Positions 16,776 through 26,036 are shown, numbered from the stretch's first letter. The stretch: 64,000 nucleotides of DNA from an uncultured Actinomyces sp. (GCA_938014245.1 CALLSD010000048.1:124001-188000), one strand, 5' to 3'. The notes: generated from the letters alone by a model not told the origin. Made by a program: numbers and translations.

Positions 16776-16810
16776 GGGATCTTTCAGAGGACAATCTCTG
16801 GACGTATAAC

Positions 16811-16839
16811 TTCATCAACGCAACTAGCTGGGCTACACT
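16811..16839 (+). promoter_or_regulatory. Candidate promoter of the ATP synthase operon
   Basis: TTCATC (16811-16816) and TACACT (16834-16839) are 17 bases apart, 35 bases before the atpB start. The -10 fits the actinobacterial TAnnnT pattern; the -35 is weak. Confidence 0.4.
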
Positions 16840-16873
16840 AGACCGGGTTGACCCTAGTGAGGAAGTGAAACAC

Positions 16874-17761
16874 GTGGAAGCGACAGTTCTCGGCGAAGAG
16901 AAAACCGCGCAGCGCCGTTTCGTCATGCCCCTGTGGTACATGGTTTTAATCGGTGTTGTTGCTCTCATCGTTGTTCTGACCTTCGTGCCTGTGGTAACGC
17001 ATGCGCCACATGCGCCGGGTATTGGTGATTTCTTCCCGGACACGATTTTTGGTGAAGGAACGCTCTTCCAGTTCAATCGCCTGACTTTGGTTCGGGTTTT
17101 TGCCGGAACGATGCTGTGCCTACTTTTTGTGGCCGGAACGCGACGTCTCAAGCTTGTGCCGGGCCGTGGCCAGGTCCTTTTGGAAATGGCCGCAGAGTTT
17201 GTCCGTAACGGAATCTCTATCGCGATGCTGGGGGAGGGCCGTGGAAGGCGTTGGGCAGCGTTCTTGGGCGTTGTCTTCTTCGGTGTTCTCTTCATGAATA
17301 TTCAGGGCGTGGTCCCGGGAATGAATATCGCCGCTTCCTCAGTGATGGCGGTTCCAATCGTCTTTGCCGTTATCGCCTATGTTTCATTCGTTGGCGCCGG
17401 AATCAAACAGAATGGATTCTTCCACTTCTTCAAGTCGCAGCTATTCCCCAAGGGGCTGCCGTGGCCGATCTACTTCCTGATTACGCCGATTGAATTCTTC
17501 TCGACATTCATCGTCCGTCCCGTAACGCTCGCCATTCGTCTTCTGTGCAATATGATTTCGGGTCACTTGCTGCTTGGATTGACCTACTTCGGTACCTCGA
17601 ACCTCCTCATGGCTGCCGGTGCGATGAAAGCAGGCGCTGCGCTAACTGGAGTTGCAGCAGTTGCAGCGACTCTCTTCGAAATTTTCGTTGCTGTCTTGCA
17701 GGCGTATATCTTCGCCATGCTGACGGCCGTCTACATCAGACTTTCAGTCGAAGAACACTAA
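16874..17761 (+). CDS. atpB: ATP synthase F0 subunit a
   Basis: About 295 residues with six or so membrane segments. The essential arginine lies in FIVRPVTLAIRLLCNMISGHLLL, and the C-terminal FEIFVAVLQAYIFAMLTAVYI is typical. Subunit a forms the two proton half-channels next to the c ring. I place the start at GTG 16874, ten bases after GAGGA; an in-frame GTG at 16865 overlaps that site. It opens the atpBEFHAGDC operon. Confidence 0.96.
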   Translation: MEATVLGEEKTAQRRFVMPLWYMVLIGVVALIVVLTFVPVVTHAPHAPGIGDFFPDTIFGEGTLFQFNRLTLVRVFAGTMLCLLFVAGTRRLKLVPGRGQVLLEMAAEFVRNGISIAMLGEGRGRRWAAFLGVVFFGVLFMNIQGVVPGMNIAASSVMAVPIVFAVIAYVSFVGAGIKQNGFFHFFKSQLFPKGLPWPIYFLITPIEFFSTFIVRPVTLAIRLLCNMISGHLLLGLTYFGTSNLLMAAGAMKAGAALTGVAAVAATLFEIFVAVLQAYIFAMLTAVYIRLSVEEH

Positions 17762-17809
17762 AGGCTTCTTGCGCCTTCGACTGATTCACCCAAGGAAAAG
17801 GAAAGAAAA

Positions 17810-18013
17810 ATGACCGGATCCCTTGCCTACATCGGCTACGGCCTTGCGACCATTGGCCCCGCTATCGGCATTGGCCTCCTGGTGGGAAAGACCCAGGAAG
17901 CAACTGCACGCCAGCCTGAGGTTGCCGGCAAGCTCTTCACCAACATGATTATTGGTGCGGCACTTGCTGAAGCTCTTGGCCTGATCGGCTTCGTTCTGCC
18001 CTTCATCGTCTGA
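17810..18013 (+). CDS. atpE: ATP synthase F0 subunit c
   Basis: 67 residues forming a two-helix hairpin. The proton-binding carboxylate is Glu54 in GAALAEALGLIGFVLPF; the polar loop is RQPE at 35-38. The residue after the glutamate is Ala, and there is no Gln/Ser sodium-binding set, so the ring is probably proton-driven. AAGGAAAAGGAAAG precedes the ATG. The stop overlaps the next start by one base. Confidence 0.96.
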   Translation: MTGSLAYIGYGLATIGPAIGIGLLVGKTQEATARQPEVAGKLFTNMIIGAALAEALGLIGFVLPFIV

Positions 18014-18576
18014 TGTTCACGATGCTTGTTCCTATGTCCGAAGAAACGGTCGGAGGAATCAGCGTTGTCCTTCCCCCTCTTTATGAGATTTTCTGGTCAG
18101 CGCTGATCCTGTTGATCATTCTTCTGGTCGTCGGTCGCTACGCGCTGCCGCGGATCTACTCAATGATCGACGAGCGACGCGAAGCGATTCAGGAAGGCCT
18201 CGAGGCCGCTGAGAAGGCGCGCGCAGATTCTGCTGCAGCCTCTCGCGAAAAGGACGAGCTGCTGCGCGACGCTCAGGCTGAGGCGCACCAGATCCGTGAG
18301 GATGCACGTGCGCAAGCCCAGCAGATTATCGCTCAGGCTCGCAGTGAGGCCCTAGCAGAAGCTCAGCGAGTTCAGGATGCGGCTCAGCGCCAGATTCTCG
18401 CCGAACGTCAGGCTGCTCAAATTTCGCTTCGCAGCGATGTGGGTCTTCTCGCGAGCGAGCTTGCTGAAAGGCTGGTGGGCGAGCATCTGGAGAACACCGA
18501 TCTCACTGCGCGTGTGGTCGATCGTTTCCTTGATGAGCTCGAGGCTGAAGAGATTCCCGTTGGCGGTGTGAACTGA
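18013..18576 (+). CDS. atpF: ATP synthase F0 subunit b
   Basis: 187 residues. One membrane segment (about residues 19-40, FWSALILLIILLVVGRYALP) is followed by a long charged helix rich in Ala, Glu, Gln and Arg that forms the peripheral stalk. The start is not certain: ATG at 18013, 18022 and 18034 are in frame, none with a good ribosome site. The first is coupled to the atpE stop (TGATG). The stop overlaps the atpH start by one base. Confidence 0.93.
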   Translation: MFTMLVPMSEETVGGISVVLPPLYEIFWSALILLIILLVVGRYALPRIYSMIDERREAIQEGLEAAEKARADSAAASREKDELLRDAQAEAHQIREDARAQAQQIIAQARSEALAEAQRVQDAAQRQILAERQAAQISLRSDVGLLASELAERLVGEHLENTDLTARVVDRFLDELEAEEIPVGGVN

Positions 18577-19364
18577 TGACTCCTGAGCAGTTACGCGAAC
18601 GCCTGACGCAGGTGAATGGTGACCGCATGGCGCTTGCGGAAGATTTGTTCGGTGTTGCGGATTTTCTTCGCACACACTCTTCCGTTCAGCGTGCCCTTAC
18701 TGATCCCGCGCGGAGCCAGAGCGATAAAGACTCTCTTATTGACCGTCTTTTCGGCCCTGTTGTGGGTGAAGTTTCGCTTCAGTGTTTGCATGACCTGGGG
18801 CAGGGGCACTGGTCTCGTCCGCGTGACATCGTGCTGAAAATTGAAGATGCGGGTTGCGATGCAGTCCTGCTCAATGCTCAGCTTGACGGGGTTCTTGAAG
18901 AGACAGAAGCACAATTGGTTGCAATTGCTGTTTTCCTCCAGTCTCATCGCGATCTACGAAACGAGCTGTCGAATTTGTCAGCTTTGTCCCCAAAGGGACG
19001 TGCTGACTTGTCACAGCAGGTTTTCGGTAGCGTCGTGAACCGTCCAACTTTGCGCCTCCTGCGCCGCAGCGTCGGGCGAGCCTCTCACGGCCACCTTTTG
19101 GAGAAGCTTCGAGGACTCGCTGCCCGCGCTGCGGAGCTATCAGGTCGACGCTTCGTCTTTGTCGAATCGGCTCAAGAACTACGCGAAGATCAGAAGAATC
19201 GTCTTGAAAAGATTCTCGAGAAGAAACTGGGAAGCCCAGTCTCTGCAACCTACACTTTGCGTCCGGATCTGCTCGGCGGCCTCGTCGTCCGAATGGGCAC
19301 GGAGCGCGTCGACGCATCACTGGCCACGCGGGTCGGTGCTTTGAAACGTTCGATCGTCGGTTAG
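18576..19364 (+). CDS. atpH: ATP synthase F1 subunit delta (long actinobacterial form)
   Basis: 262 residues, longer than the about 180 of E. coli but in line with actinobacterial delta subunits. The C-terminal motif YTLRPDLLGGLVVRMGTERVDASLATRVGALKR is the OSCP/delta signature. It joins the peripheral stalk to the top of the alpha-beta hexamer. Start is coupled to atpF (TGATG). The following 37 bases hold a purine-rich site for atpA. Confidence 0.94.
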   Translation: MTPEQLRERLTQVNGDRMALAEDLFGVADFLRTHSSVQRALTDPARSQSDKDSLIDRLFGPVVGEVSLQCLHDLGQGHWSRPRDIVLKIEDAGCDAVLLNAQLDGVLEETEAQLVAIAVFLQSHRDLRNELSNLSALSPKGRADLSQQVFGSVVNRPTLRLLRRSVGRASHGHLLEKLRGLAARAAELSGRRFVFVESAQELREDQKNRLEKILEKKLGSPVSATYTLRPDLLGGLVVRMGTERVDASLATRVGALKRSIVG

Positions 19365-19401
19365 CCCGATGTGTTCGAGGAATAGATAGAAGGATAACTC
19401 A

Positions 19402-21042
19402 ATGGCTGATCTGTCCATTAGCCCCGAGGAAGTACGGGCGGCGCTCGACTCTTTCGTGGAATCGTACCAACCCGCACAGGTCGTGACCGACGAGGTCGGA
19501 CACGTTACAGAAACTGCCGACGGCATTGCTCGCGTTGAGGGCCTTCCCGGCACCATGGCGAACGAGCTTCTGCGTTTCGAAGACGGAACGCTGGGTTTGG
19601 CGATGAACCTTGAACAGCGCGAGATCGGTACCGTTATTCTCGGTGACTTCTCCTCGATCGAAGAAGGTCAACCTGTTTACCGTACCGGCGAGGTTCTCTC
19701 GGTCCCCGTTGGCGATGGCTACTTGGGTCGTACGGTGGATCCGCTGGGACGTCCGATCGATGGCCTCGGTGAAATCACCGACTTGGATGGGCGCCGTGCA
19801 CTGGAACTCCAGGCTCCTGGCGTCATGATGCGTAAGTCGGTCCATGAGCCCTTGCAGACCGGCCTGAAGGCTATCGACTCGATGATTCCGATCGGTCGTG
19901 GTCAGCGTCAGCTCATCATTGGTGACCGCCAAACAGGTAAGACCGCTATCGCCTTGGACACGATCATCAACCAACGCGATAACTGGCTCACCGGTGACGT
20001 GAATAAGCAGGTGCGCTGCATTTACGTTGCAATCGGTCAGAAGGGTTCGACGATTGCCTCGGTGCGCTCGACTCTGGAAGACGCCGGCGCGATGGAATAC
20101 ACGACGATCGTTGCCTCTCCCGCCTCGGATCCTGCGGGCTACAAGTACATGGCTCCTTACACGGGTTCAGCTATTGGTCAGCACTGGATGTACCAGGGCA
20201 AGCACGTTCTTATCGTCTTCGACGATCTTTCTAAGCAGGCCGAGGCCTATCGTGCGGTGTCCTTGCTCCTGCGTCGCCCACCGGGGCGTGAAGCCTACCC
20301 CGGTGACGTCTTCTACTTGCACTCACGCCTTCTTGAGCGTTGCGCAAAGCTTTCCGACGACCTCGGCGGAGGATCGATGACCGGCTTGCCGATCATCGAA
20401 ACCAAGGCGAACGACGTTTCGGCGTACATTCCGACCAACGTTATTTCGATTACCGATGGTCAGATCTTCCTGCAGTCCGACCTCTTTAACTCGAACCAGC
20501 GTCCTGCTGTGGACGTCGGTATTTCGGTGTCTCGTGTCGGCGGTGCCGCGCAGATTAAGGCTATGAAGAAGGTTGCAGGTACCTTGAAGCTCACCCTTGC
20601 GCAATACCGTTCGATGGCGGCATTCGCAATGTTTGCTTCGGACCTCGATGCGGCAACTCGCCGTCAGCTCACGCGTGGTGAGCGTCTGATGGAGCTCCTC
20701 AAGCAGCCCCAGAACTCTCCCTACGTCGTTCAAGATCAGGTCGCGTCAATCTGGGCAGGAACCAATGGATTCCTCGACGACCTTGAGGTCAATGAGGTGC
20801 TTTCTTTTGAAAGCGGATTGCTTGACTACCTGCACTCGAATTCCTCGGTTCTCGACGAGATTGCCGCAACAGGTGAACTCACGAAGGAGAATGAAGAAAA
20901 GCTTCGCTCGTGCGTGGAAGCCTTCCACAGTCAGTGGGTGAGTGCTCGTAAGGGAGCAGGCAACCTTGACGATGGTGAAGTTCAGGCTGAGCGTTCCCAA
21001 GAGCAGATTGTCCGTTCTCGTCCTGCAGCCTCCGAGGCCTGA
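19402..21042 (+). CDS. atpA: ATP synthase F1 subunit alpha
   Basis: 546 residues. The P-loop GDRQTGKT is at residues 174-181. The family signature PAVDVGISVSRVGGAAQ is present, and the N-terminal beta-barrel starts near residue 28. The C-terminus carries about 30 extra charged residues beyond the usual end. Alpha binds nucleotide non-catalytically and alternates with beta in the F1 head. Start is at ATG 19402 after AGAAGGA. Confidence 0.97.
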   Translation: MADLSISPEEVRAALDSFVESYQPAQVVTDEVGHVTETADGIARVEGLPGTMANELLRFEDGTLGLAMNLEQREIGTVILGDFSSIEEGQPVYRTGEVLSVPVGDGYLGRTVDPLGRPIDGLGEITDLDGRRALELQAPGVMMRKSVHEPLQTGLKAIDSMIPIGRGQRQLIIGDRQTGKTAIALDTIINQRDNWLTGDVNKQVRCIYVAIGQKGSTIASVRSTLEDAGAMEYTTIVASPASDPAGYKYMAPYTGSAIGQHWMYQGKHVLIVFDDLSKQAEAYRAVSLLLRRPPGREAYPGDVFYLHSRLLERCAKLSDDLGGGSMTGLPIIETKANDVSAYIPTNVISITDGQIFLQSDLFNSNQRPAVDVGISVSRVGGAAQIKAMKKVAGTLKLTLAQYRSMAAFAMFASDLDAATRRQLTRGERLMELLKQPQNSPYVVQDQVASIWAGTNGFLDDLEVNEVLSFESGLLDYLHSNSSVLDEIAATGELTKENEEKLRSCVEAFHSQWVSARKGAGNLDDGEVQAERSQEQIVRSRPAASEA

Positions 21043-21044
21043 TA

Positions 21045-21974
21045 ATGGGTGGACAACAAAGGATCTATAAACAGCGGATTGCATCAACGCAAACGCTGGC
21101 TAAGGTCTTTCGTGCGATGGAAATGATTGCAGCCTCGCGTATCGGTGCTGCCCGTCGTGCAGCCACCGAATTGGGACCTTACGAAAAGGCCCTTACACAG
21201 GCGGTTGCCGCCGTTGCCATCCACACGGATCTTGAGCACCCCTTGACCCGGGAACGCCACGATACGCGGCGCGTTGCGGTCTTGGTGGTGGCCTCGGACC
21301 GGGGGATGGCGGGAGCCTATTCGGCGACGATCCTTCGCGAGGCCGAAAGGCTCATTGAACGTCTGGAAGAAGAGGGGAAGATCCCCGTTCTCTATACCTA
21401 CGGTCGTCGTGCGCAAGCGTACTTCCGTTTCCGCGGAGTGCAGATCGAAGACTCGTGGGAAGGTGAATCGGATTCCCCTTCTCAGGAAGTAAGCAACCAG
21501 ATCGCTCGCGAACTTCTTGAGCGGTTTACGGATCCGCATCACCTCAGCGGTGTGTGTGAAGTTCACTTGGTCTACACGCAATTCAAGTCGATGATGAGCC
21601 AGGTGCCCGAAGTTCGACGCATGATTCCGCTTTCCGTTGTCGATGCTCCTGAAGGAGATAGCGAACGAGAGCAAGAACGCGGCACTCACGAGGAAGACAC
21701 TGCGATTTTCCCCGAATACGAATTCATTCCTTCACCTGAAGCGGTTCTTGACACCCTACTGCCGCTTTACGTATCCAGCAGAATTCGTAACGTCCTCTTG
21801 CAGGCTGCAGCTTCAGAACTGGCTTCGCGTCAACGCGCGATGCACACGGCAACTGATAACGCGGAAGAACTCATTACGAAATACACGCGTCTGGCGAATT
21901 CGGCCCGCCAGGCGGAGATCACTCAAGAGATCACGGAAATCGTGGGCGGTGCCGACGCATTGGTCCAGGGCTGA
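21045..21974 (+). CDS. atpG: ATP synthase F1 subunit gamma
   Basis: 309 residues. The N-terminal helix (QRIYKQRIASTQTLAKVFRAMEMIAASRI) and the C-terminal helix (SELASRQRAMHTATDNAEELI) form the central rotating shaft. The middle Rossmann-like part contains an acidic insert around SEREQERGTHEEDTA. It starts two bases after the atpA stop. Confidence 0.96.
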   Translation: MGGQQRIYKQRIASTQTLAKVFRAMEMIAASRIGAARRAATELGPYEKALTQAVAAVAIHTDLEHPLTRERHDTRRVAVLVVASDRGMAGAYSATILREAERLIERLEEEGKIPVLYTYGRRAQAYFRFRGVQIEDSWEGESDSPSQEVSNQIARELLERFTDPHHLSGVCEVHLVYTQFKSMMSQVPEVRRMIPLSVVDAPEGDSEREQERGTHEEDTAIFPEYEFIPSPEAVLDTLLPLYVSSRIRNVLLQAAASELASRQRAMHTATDNAEELITKYTRLANSARQAEITQEITEIVGGADALVQG

Positions 21975-22000
21975 GGCCCGTGCACATGGAGAATACACAA

Positions 22001-23446
22001 ATGACTACAACTTCAACTGGACAGGGACGGGTTGCACGTGTTGTCGGCCCCGTTGTCGATGTCGAATTCCCGCCGGATGCGATTCCTCCGCTGTACAACG
22101 CTTTGCACGTTGATGTGAACTTAACGGGGCAAGGCGAGGGAGAAACCAACCAGACCATCACCCTTGAGGTTGCACAACACCTCGGTGACAACCTCGTGCG
22201 CGCGATCTCCCTGAAGCCGACCGACGGCATGGTTCGCGGTGCAGTCGTCACCGATACCGGCGCGCCAATTTCGGTACCGGTTGGTGATATCACCAAGGGG
22301 CACGTTTTCAACGTGACGGGCGATGTTTTGAACCTTAAGCCCGGCGAACAGCTTGAGATCACCGAGCGTTGGCCCATTCACCGTCAGCCTCCGGCCTTCG
22401 ACCAACTCGAAGCTCGTACCAAGATGTTCGAGACCGGCATCAAGGTCATCGACCTGTTGACCCCCTACGTTCAAGGTGGCAAGATCGGCCTCTTCGGCGG
22501 CGCAGGTGTGGGCAAGACCGTTCTGATTCAGGAAATGATTCAGCGTGTTGCCCAGAACCACGGTGGTGTGTCAGTCTTCGCAGGCGTTGGTGAACGTACG
22601 CGTGAGGGAAACGACCTCATTCACGAGATGGAAGAGGCGGGAGTCTTCGATAAGACAGCACTGGTCTTTGGGCAGATGGATGAGCCCCCGGGCACGCGTT
22701 TGCGTATTGCACTGACCGGCCTGACCATGGCTGAGTACTTCCGTGATGTCCAGCATCAGGACGTGCTGTTGTTCATCGATAACATTTTCCGTTTCACCCA
22801 GGCTGGTTCTGAGGTATCGACGTTGCTGGGTCGTATGCCTTCCGCTGTCGGTTACCAGCCGAACTTGGCTGATGAAATGGGGCAGCTCCAGGAACGTATT
22901 ACCTCGGCAGGTGGCCACTCCATCACCTCGCTTCAGGCAATTTACGTCCCCGCCGATGACTACACGGACCCGGCTCCGGCAACAACATTCGCGCACTTGG
23001 ATGCAACGACTGAGCTTTCGCGTGAAATTGCTTCCCGCGGTATTTACCCGGCTGTTGATCCTTTGGCTTCGACTTCTCGAATCCTTGACCCTGCACTGGT
23101 TGGTCGCGAGCACTACGACACGGCAACTCACGTGAAGGCGATTTTGCAGAAGAACAAGGAACTTCAAGACATCATTGCGATCTTGGGTGTCGACGAATTG
23201 TCTGAAGAAGACAAGGTGACAGTTGCACGTGCACGTCGCATTGAGCAGTTCCTCTCGCAAAACACCTACATGGCTGAGAAGTTCACCGGTGTTGAAGGCT
23301 CGACAGTTCCGCTGTCTGAAACGATCGAAGCTTTCAAGCGCATCGCCGAAGGCTACTACGATCAGGTGCCCGAGCAGGCCTTCTACAACATTGGTGGCAT
23401 CGACGATCTGGAACGTCGTTGGCACGAAATCGAGAAGGACAACTGA
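22001..23446 (+). CDS. atpD: ATP synthase F1 subunit beta
   Basis: 481 residues from ATG 22001, which has GGAG nine bases upstream; two earlier in-frame starts (21980, 21986) lack one. The P-loop GGAGVGKT is at 166-173, the catalytic glutamate is in GVGERTREGNDL, and DELSEEDK is the DELSEED-type loop that contacts gamma. Beta holds the catalytic sites. The atpC start follows after one base. Confidence 0.97.
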   Translation: MTTTSTGQGRVARVVGPVVDVEFPPDAIPPLYNALHVDVNLTGQGEGETNQTITLEVAQHLGDNLVRAISLKPTDGMVRGAVVTDTGAPISVPVGDITKGHVFNVTGDVLNLKPGEQLEITERWPIHRQPPAFDQLEARTKMFETGIKVIDLLTPYVQGGKIGLFGGAGVGKTVLIQEMIQRVAQNHGGVSVFAGVGERTREGNDLIHEMEEAGVFDKTALVFGQMDEPPGTRLRIALTGLTMAEYFRDVQHQDVLLFIDNIFRFTQAGSEVSTLLGRMPSAVGYQPNLADEMGQLQERITSAGGHSITSLQAIYVPADDYTDPAPATTFAHLDATTELSREIASRGIYPAVDPLASTSRILDPALVGREHYDTATHVKAILQKNKELQDIIAILGVDELSEEDKVTVARARRIEQFLSQNTYMAEKFTGVEGSTVPLSETIEAFKRIAEGYYDQVPEQAFYNIGGIDDLERRWHEIEKDN

Positions 23447-23447
23447 C

Positions 23448-23714
23448 GTGCCTGCCACTGAACAGCTGCAGGTAGAGGTTGTCTCACACGAAGGTAGGTT
23501 GTGGCACGGGAGCGCTTCCCACGTGAGTTTTCCTGCAACAGATGGCTCAATTGGTGTGCTTCCCGGCAGGCAGCCGCTGCTCGCTGGCCTCGTTTCGGGC
23601 CGCGTAAGCGTGACGACTGAAGACGGCGTTGTCAACTTCGACATCGATCAAGGTCTGGCATCGGTAGATTCCGACTTTATTACGATTGTTGTGGAACACG
23701 CTTCCCAGATGTAG
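23448..23714 (+). CDS. atpC: ATP synthase F1 subunit epsilon, short form
   Basis: 88 residues starting at GTG 23448. LQVEVVSHEGRLWHGSASHVSFPATDGSIGVLPGRQPLLAGL is spread over residues 7-48 and is the N-terminal beta-sandwich that holds gamma to the c ring. The C-terminal two-helix domain found in the usual 130-140 residue forms is missing, so the arm that inhibits ATP hydrolysis cannot be present. The stop is followed directly by a terminator, so this is a genuine end and not an open reading. Confidence 0.93.
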   Translation: MPATEQLQVEVVSHEGRLWHGSASHVSFPATDGSIGVLPGRQPLLAGLVSGRVSVTTEDGVVNFDIDQGLASVDSDFITIVVEHASQM

Positions 23715-23759
23715 ATGAGTGGTGTGCGGGCGTTAAACTGTCCGCACACCCTCATTTTT
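23715..23759 (+). terminator. Intrinsic terminator of the ATP synthase operon
   Basis: GGTGTGCGG (23721-23729) pairs with CCGCACACC (23742-23750), extended by ATGAG/CTCAT with one bulged T. The stem runs into TTTTTG. Confidence 0.85.
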
Positions 23760-23773
23760 GTCAGGAGGTTTTC

Positions 23774-24172
23774 ATGGTTTTCGCTATCTACGCAATCGTG
23801 ATCCTCCTTCTTACCCTTTTTGTCCTCTGGGGCTACGTTAATGTGCGCGCTCGTCGTCTCGACCAGCAAGTCGGCGCTTTCCGTGCATGGGCACGTCTCG
23901 ATTCACATTCGGGATGGATGTCAGGCATTGGCCACTATCAGGGCGATCGTTTGTGCTGGTACCGTCTCATTGCGCTTTCGATGAAGCCTCACGTTGTTCT
24001 CCCTAGGCACGGCTTTGAAGTTTCCCTTCCCCTGCAGCGCTCGACTGATGGTTCCATGGTCGAGGTTCGGCTGACGTCAGGGGATGTTTTTTTGGATATC
24101 GCAGTCGAACCTTTGACCTATAACGGTCTTGTATCGTGGTGCGAATCCGAACCGCCCGCAATCCAAAGTTAA
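23774..24172 (+). CDS. DUF2550 family membrane protein
   Basis: 132 residues. One N-terminal membrane segment (about 3-20, FAIYAIVILLLTLFVLWGY) is followed by a basic stretch and a small soluble beta-rich domain (GIGHYQGDRLCWYRLIALS). The family is restricted to actinobacteria and is nearly always found between the ATP synthase genes and nucS, as here; no function is known. CAGGAGG lies six bases before the ATG. The terminator just upstream separates it from the atp operon. Confidence 0.8.
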   Translation: MVFAIYAIVILLLTLFVLWGYVNVRARRLDQQVGAFRAWARLDSHSGWMSGIGHYQGDRLCWYRLIALSMKPHVVLPRHGFEVSLPLQRSTDGSMVEVRLTSGDVFLDIAVEPLTYNGLVSWCESEPPAIQS

Positions 24173-24202
24173 GTTCTCCTCGAAGTCTTGAAAGGCGGGC
24201 TT

Positions 24203-24901
24203 GTGCGCGTCCTTATTGCCTCTTGCACAGTTGATTACTCTGGTCGTCTCAGTGCGCATCTCGATCGTGCAGTCCGCTTGATTATGCACAAGGCGGATGG
24301 TTCGGTCCTCATCCATTCTGATGGCGGATCATATAAGCCCCTCAACTGGATGAACGCGCCGTGTACTGTCACTACTGAGACCCCTGAAGAAGGCGAAGAA
24401 CTCGACGGTGTCACCCAGATTTGGCAAGTACAAGCCGATAAAACGGATGACCGCCTCGTCATCCGAATTCACGAAATCATCGCCGATGTGAGCGAAGAAT
24501 TTGGCGTCGACCCAGGCCTGGTCAAAGACGGGGTTGAAACGCACCTTCAAGAGCTCCTCGCCGAACAGGTTCCTCAGATCCTAGGGGAGGGGTGGGAACT
24601 TGTTCGCCGCGAGTACCCCACGCCGGTGGGTCCCGTTGACCTCTTAGTGCGAGACCCGCAAGGACTCCCAGTTGCGATCGAGGTGAAGAGGCGCGGTGGA
24701 ATGGATGGCGTCGATCAACTCACGCGTTATCTCTCTCTTCTCGGACGCGATCCACTTCTTGATGGGATTCGTGGCATCTTCGCGGCTCAAGAGATTACCA
24801 AACAGGCCCGTACGCTTGCCGAGGACCGCGGGATTGAGTGCTTGATCTTGGACTACGACGCAATGCGTGGTTTCGACGATCCCGATTCGCGTTTGTTCTA
24901 G
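24203..24901 (+). CDS. nucS: Endonuclease NucS (mismatch-specific, EndoMS family)
   Basis: 232 residues from GTG 24203, which matches where known NucS proteins begin (VRVLIASCTVDYSGRL) and has an AAAGGCGGG just upstream. The N-terminal DNA-binding domain (KADGSVLIHSDGGSYKPLNW) is followed by a RecB-like nuclease domain with the metal site PVDLLVRDP - IEVKRRGG - QLTRY. NucS replaces MutS/MutL in many actinobacteria and cuts both strands at mismatches; it works with the sliding clamp. The C-terminus ends DPDSRLF, which could be a clamp-binding tail. The next gene starts seven bases later. Confidence 0.95.
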   Translation: MRVLIASCTVDYSGRLSAHLDRAVRLIMHKADGSVLIHSDGGSYKPLNWMNAPCTVTTETPEEGEELDGVTQIWQVQADKTDDRLVIRIHEIIADVSEEFGVDPGLVKDGVETHLQELLAEQVPQILGEGWELVRREYPTPVGPVDLLVRDPQGLPVAIEVKRRGGMDGVDQLTRYLSLLGRDPLLDGIRGIFAAQEITKQARTLAEDRGIECLILDYDAMRGFDDPDSRLF

Positions 24902-24908
24902 ATCTGCG

Positions 24909-26036
24909 ATGGACGCATCCACCCAGCGAAGCCTCGCACGTATTATCTGTCATGGCCTCGTCAAAGCCACTGCAGCTGAGGACCCTTGTGATGCTGTGCG
25001 CACGCTTCTTGCTCTCCAGGCACAGCAGCCTTCCTCGGTTCCTTGGGCGATCAATCTTCGCCTTCGTGCCCCTTCGATTGCACAGATTGATCAGGCTTTT
25101 GAAAACTACCAGCTTGTGCGTTCGTGGCCCATGCGGGGGACTATTCACGTCACCTGCGGCGAGGACCATCATTGGCTCCGTTTGCTGCTGCGACATCGAT
25201 ATAACGGATGGCTTCGGTCTTTTGAAGAAGAGGGGTTGAGTCGGGGCCTCGTCAAAGAAGCGGCACAGATCGCGTGCAAGCAGATTCGTGACTTCGGTCC
25301 GCAAAGTCGAGAAGAGCTCTGCAGTGCTTGGGAGGAGGCAGGGATCCGAACAGGGACTGGGCCACAGCGCGAGGCTGCGCGTCGAGCAGGGGAGAAGGGG
25401 ATCTTCATTGATCGCCGGCACCTCTTCTTGGACCTGCATATTTCTGGTTATCTTGCTGCTGGCCCGAGGCGGGGAAATTCTTTCCTTTTCATTGACGCGG
25501 GTAAGCTGGCGCCCGCGGAGGGCGTTGCGCAGGGAGAAAAAGATTACGAGGCCGAGCTGGTGAAGCTTGCACGTCGTTACGCCTGGGGGCATGGGCCAGT
25601 GAGCGCTGAAGACCTTGCCCGTTGGGCGGGTATCCCCAAGCGCGAGGCCGCTCGAGCTTTAGAGGGGGCCGCACAGGAAGAACACGGGCAAGATTTTCCG
25701 ATTATCCACACGCCGATGGGGTACCACCGTGCAGATCTTGACGCCCTCCTGCGCGCTCACGGCGAGGAAGCACGTTCACTCATTTCCTGTCCTTCTTTTG
25801 ATGAGATTCATGTTGGTTATGCAGACCGTTCGTGTCTGGCCGACGCTCAAGCAGAACATGCGATTTGCCCGACGAAGAACGGAATGTTTCGGCCTTTCAT
25901 CATCGAAAATGGCCGTGTCATTGCGGTGAAAGACCCGCGTGCCGGTTATCAATTTGTCGATTCTTTAGAGGGAAGACTCTCCTCGAAGCTTCTTGAACAA
26001 GCGGAGGCAATTGCTCAGGTAATGAGCGGAAATTGA
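24909..26036 (+). CDS. Winged-helix DNA-binding protein, AlkZ/YcaQ-like DNA glycosylase candidate (HTH_42)
   Basis: 375 residues. The family has a tandem winged-helix core and includes AlkZ and YcaQ, which remove alkylated bases and unhook interstrand crosslinks. The N-terminal segment LLALQAQQPSSVPWAINLR carries Gln37-Ala-Gln39, which agrees with the catalytic Q-x-Q pair of AlkZ-type enzymes (from memory, the AlkZ pair is also Gln37 and Gln39). SWPMRGTIHVT near residue 72 is typical of the family. It sits seven bases after nucS, so the two are probably cotranscribed. Activity is inferred; a purely regulatory role cannot be excluded. Confidence 0.78.
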   Translation: MDASTQRSLARIICHGLVKATAAEDPCDAVRTLLALQAQQPSSVPWAINLRLRAPSIAQIDQAFENYQLVRSWPMRGTIHVTCGEDHHWLRLLLRHRYNGWLRSFEEEGLSRGLVKEAAQIACKQIRDFGPQSREELCSAWEEAGIRTGTGPQREAARRAGEKGIFIDRRHLFLDLHISGYLAAGPRRGNSFLFIDAGKLAPAEGVAQGEKDYEAELVKLARRYAWGHGPVSAEDLARWAGIPKREAARALEGAAQEEHGQDFPIIHTPMGYHRADLDALLRAHGEEARSLISCPSFDEIHVGYADRSCLADAQAEHAICPTKNGMFRPFIIENGRVIAVKDPRAGYQFVDSLEGRLSSKLLEQAEAIAQVMSGN

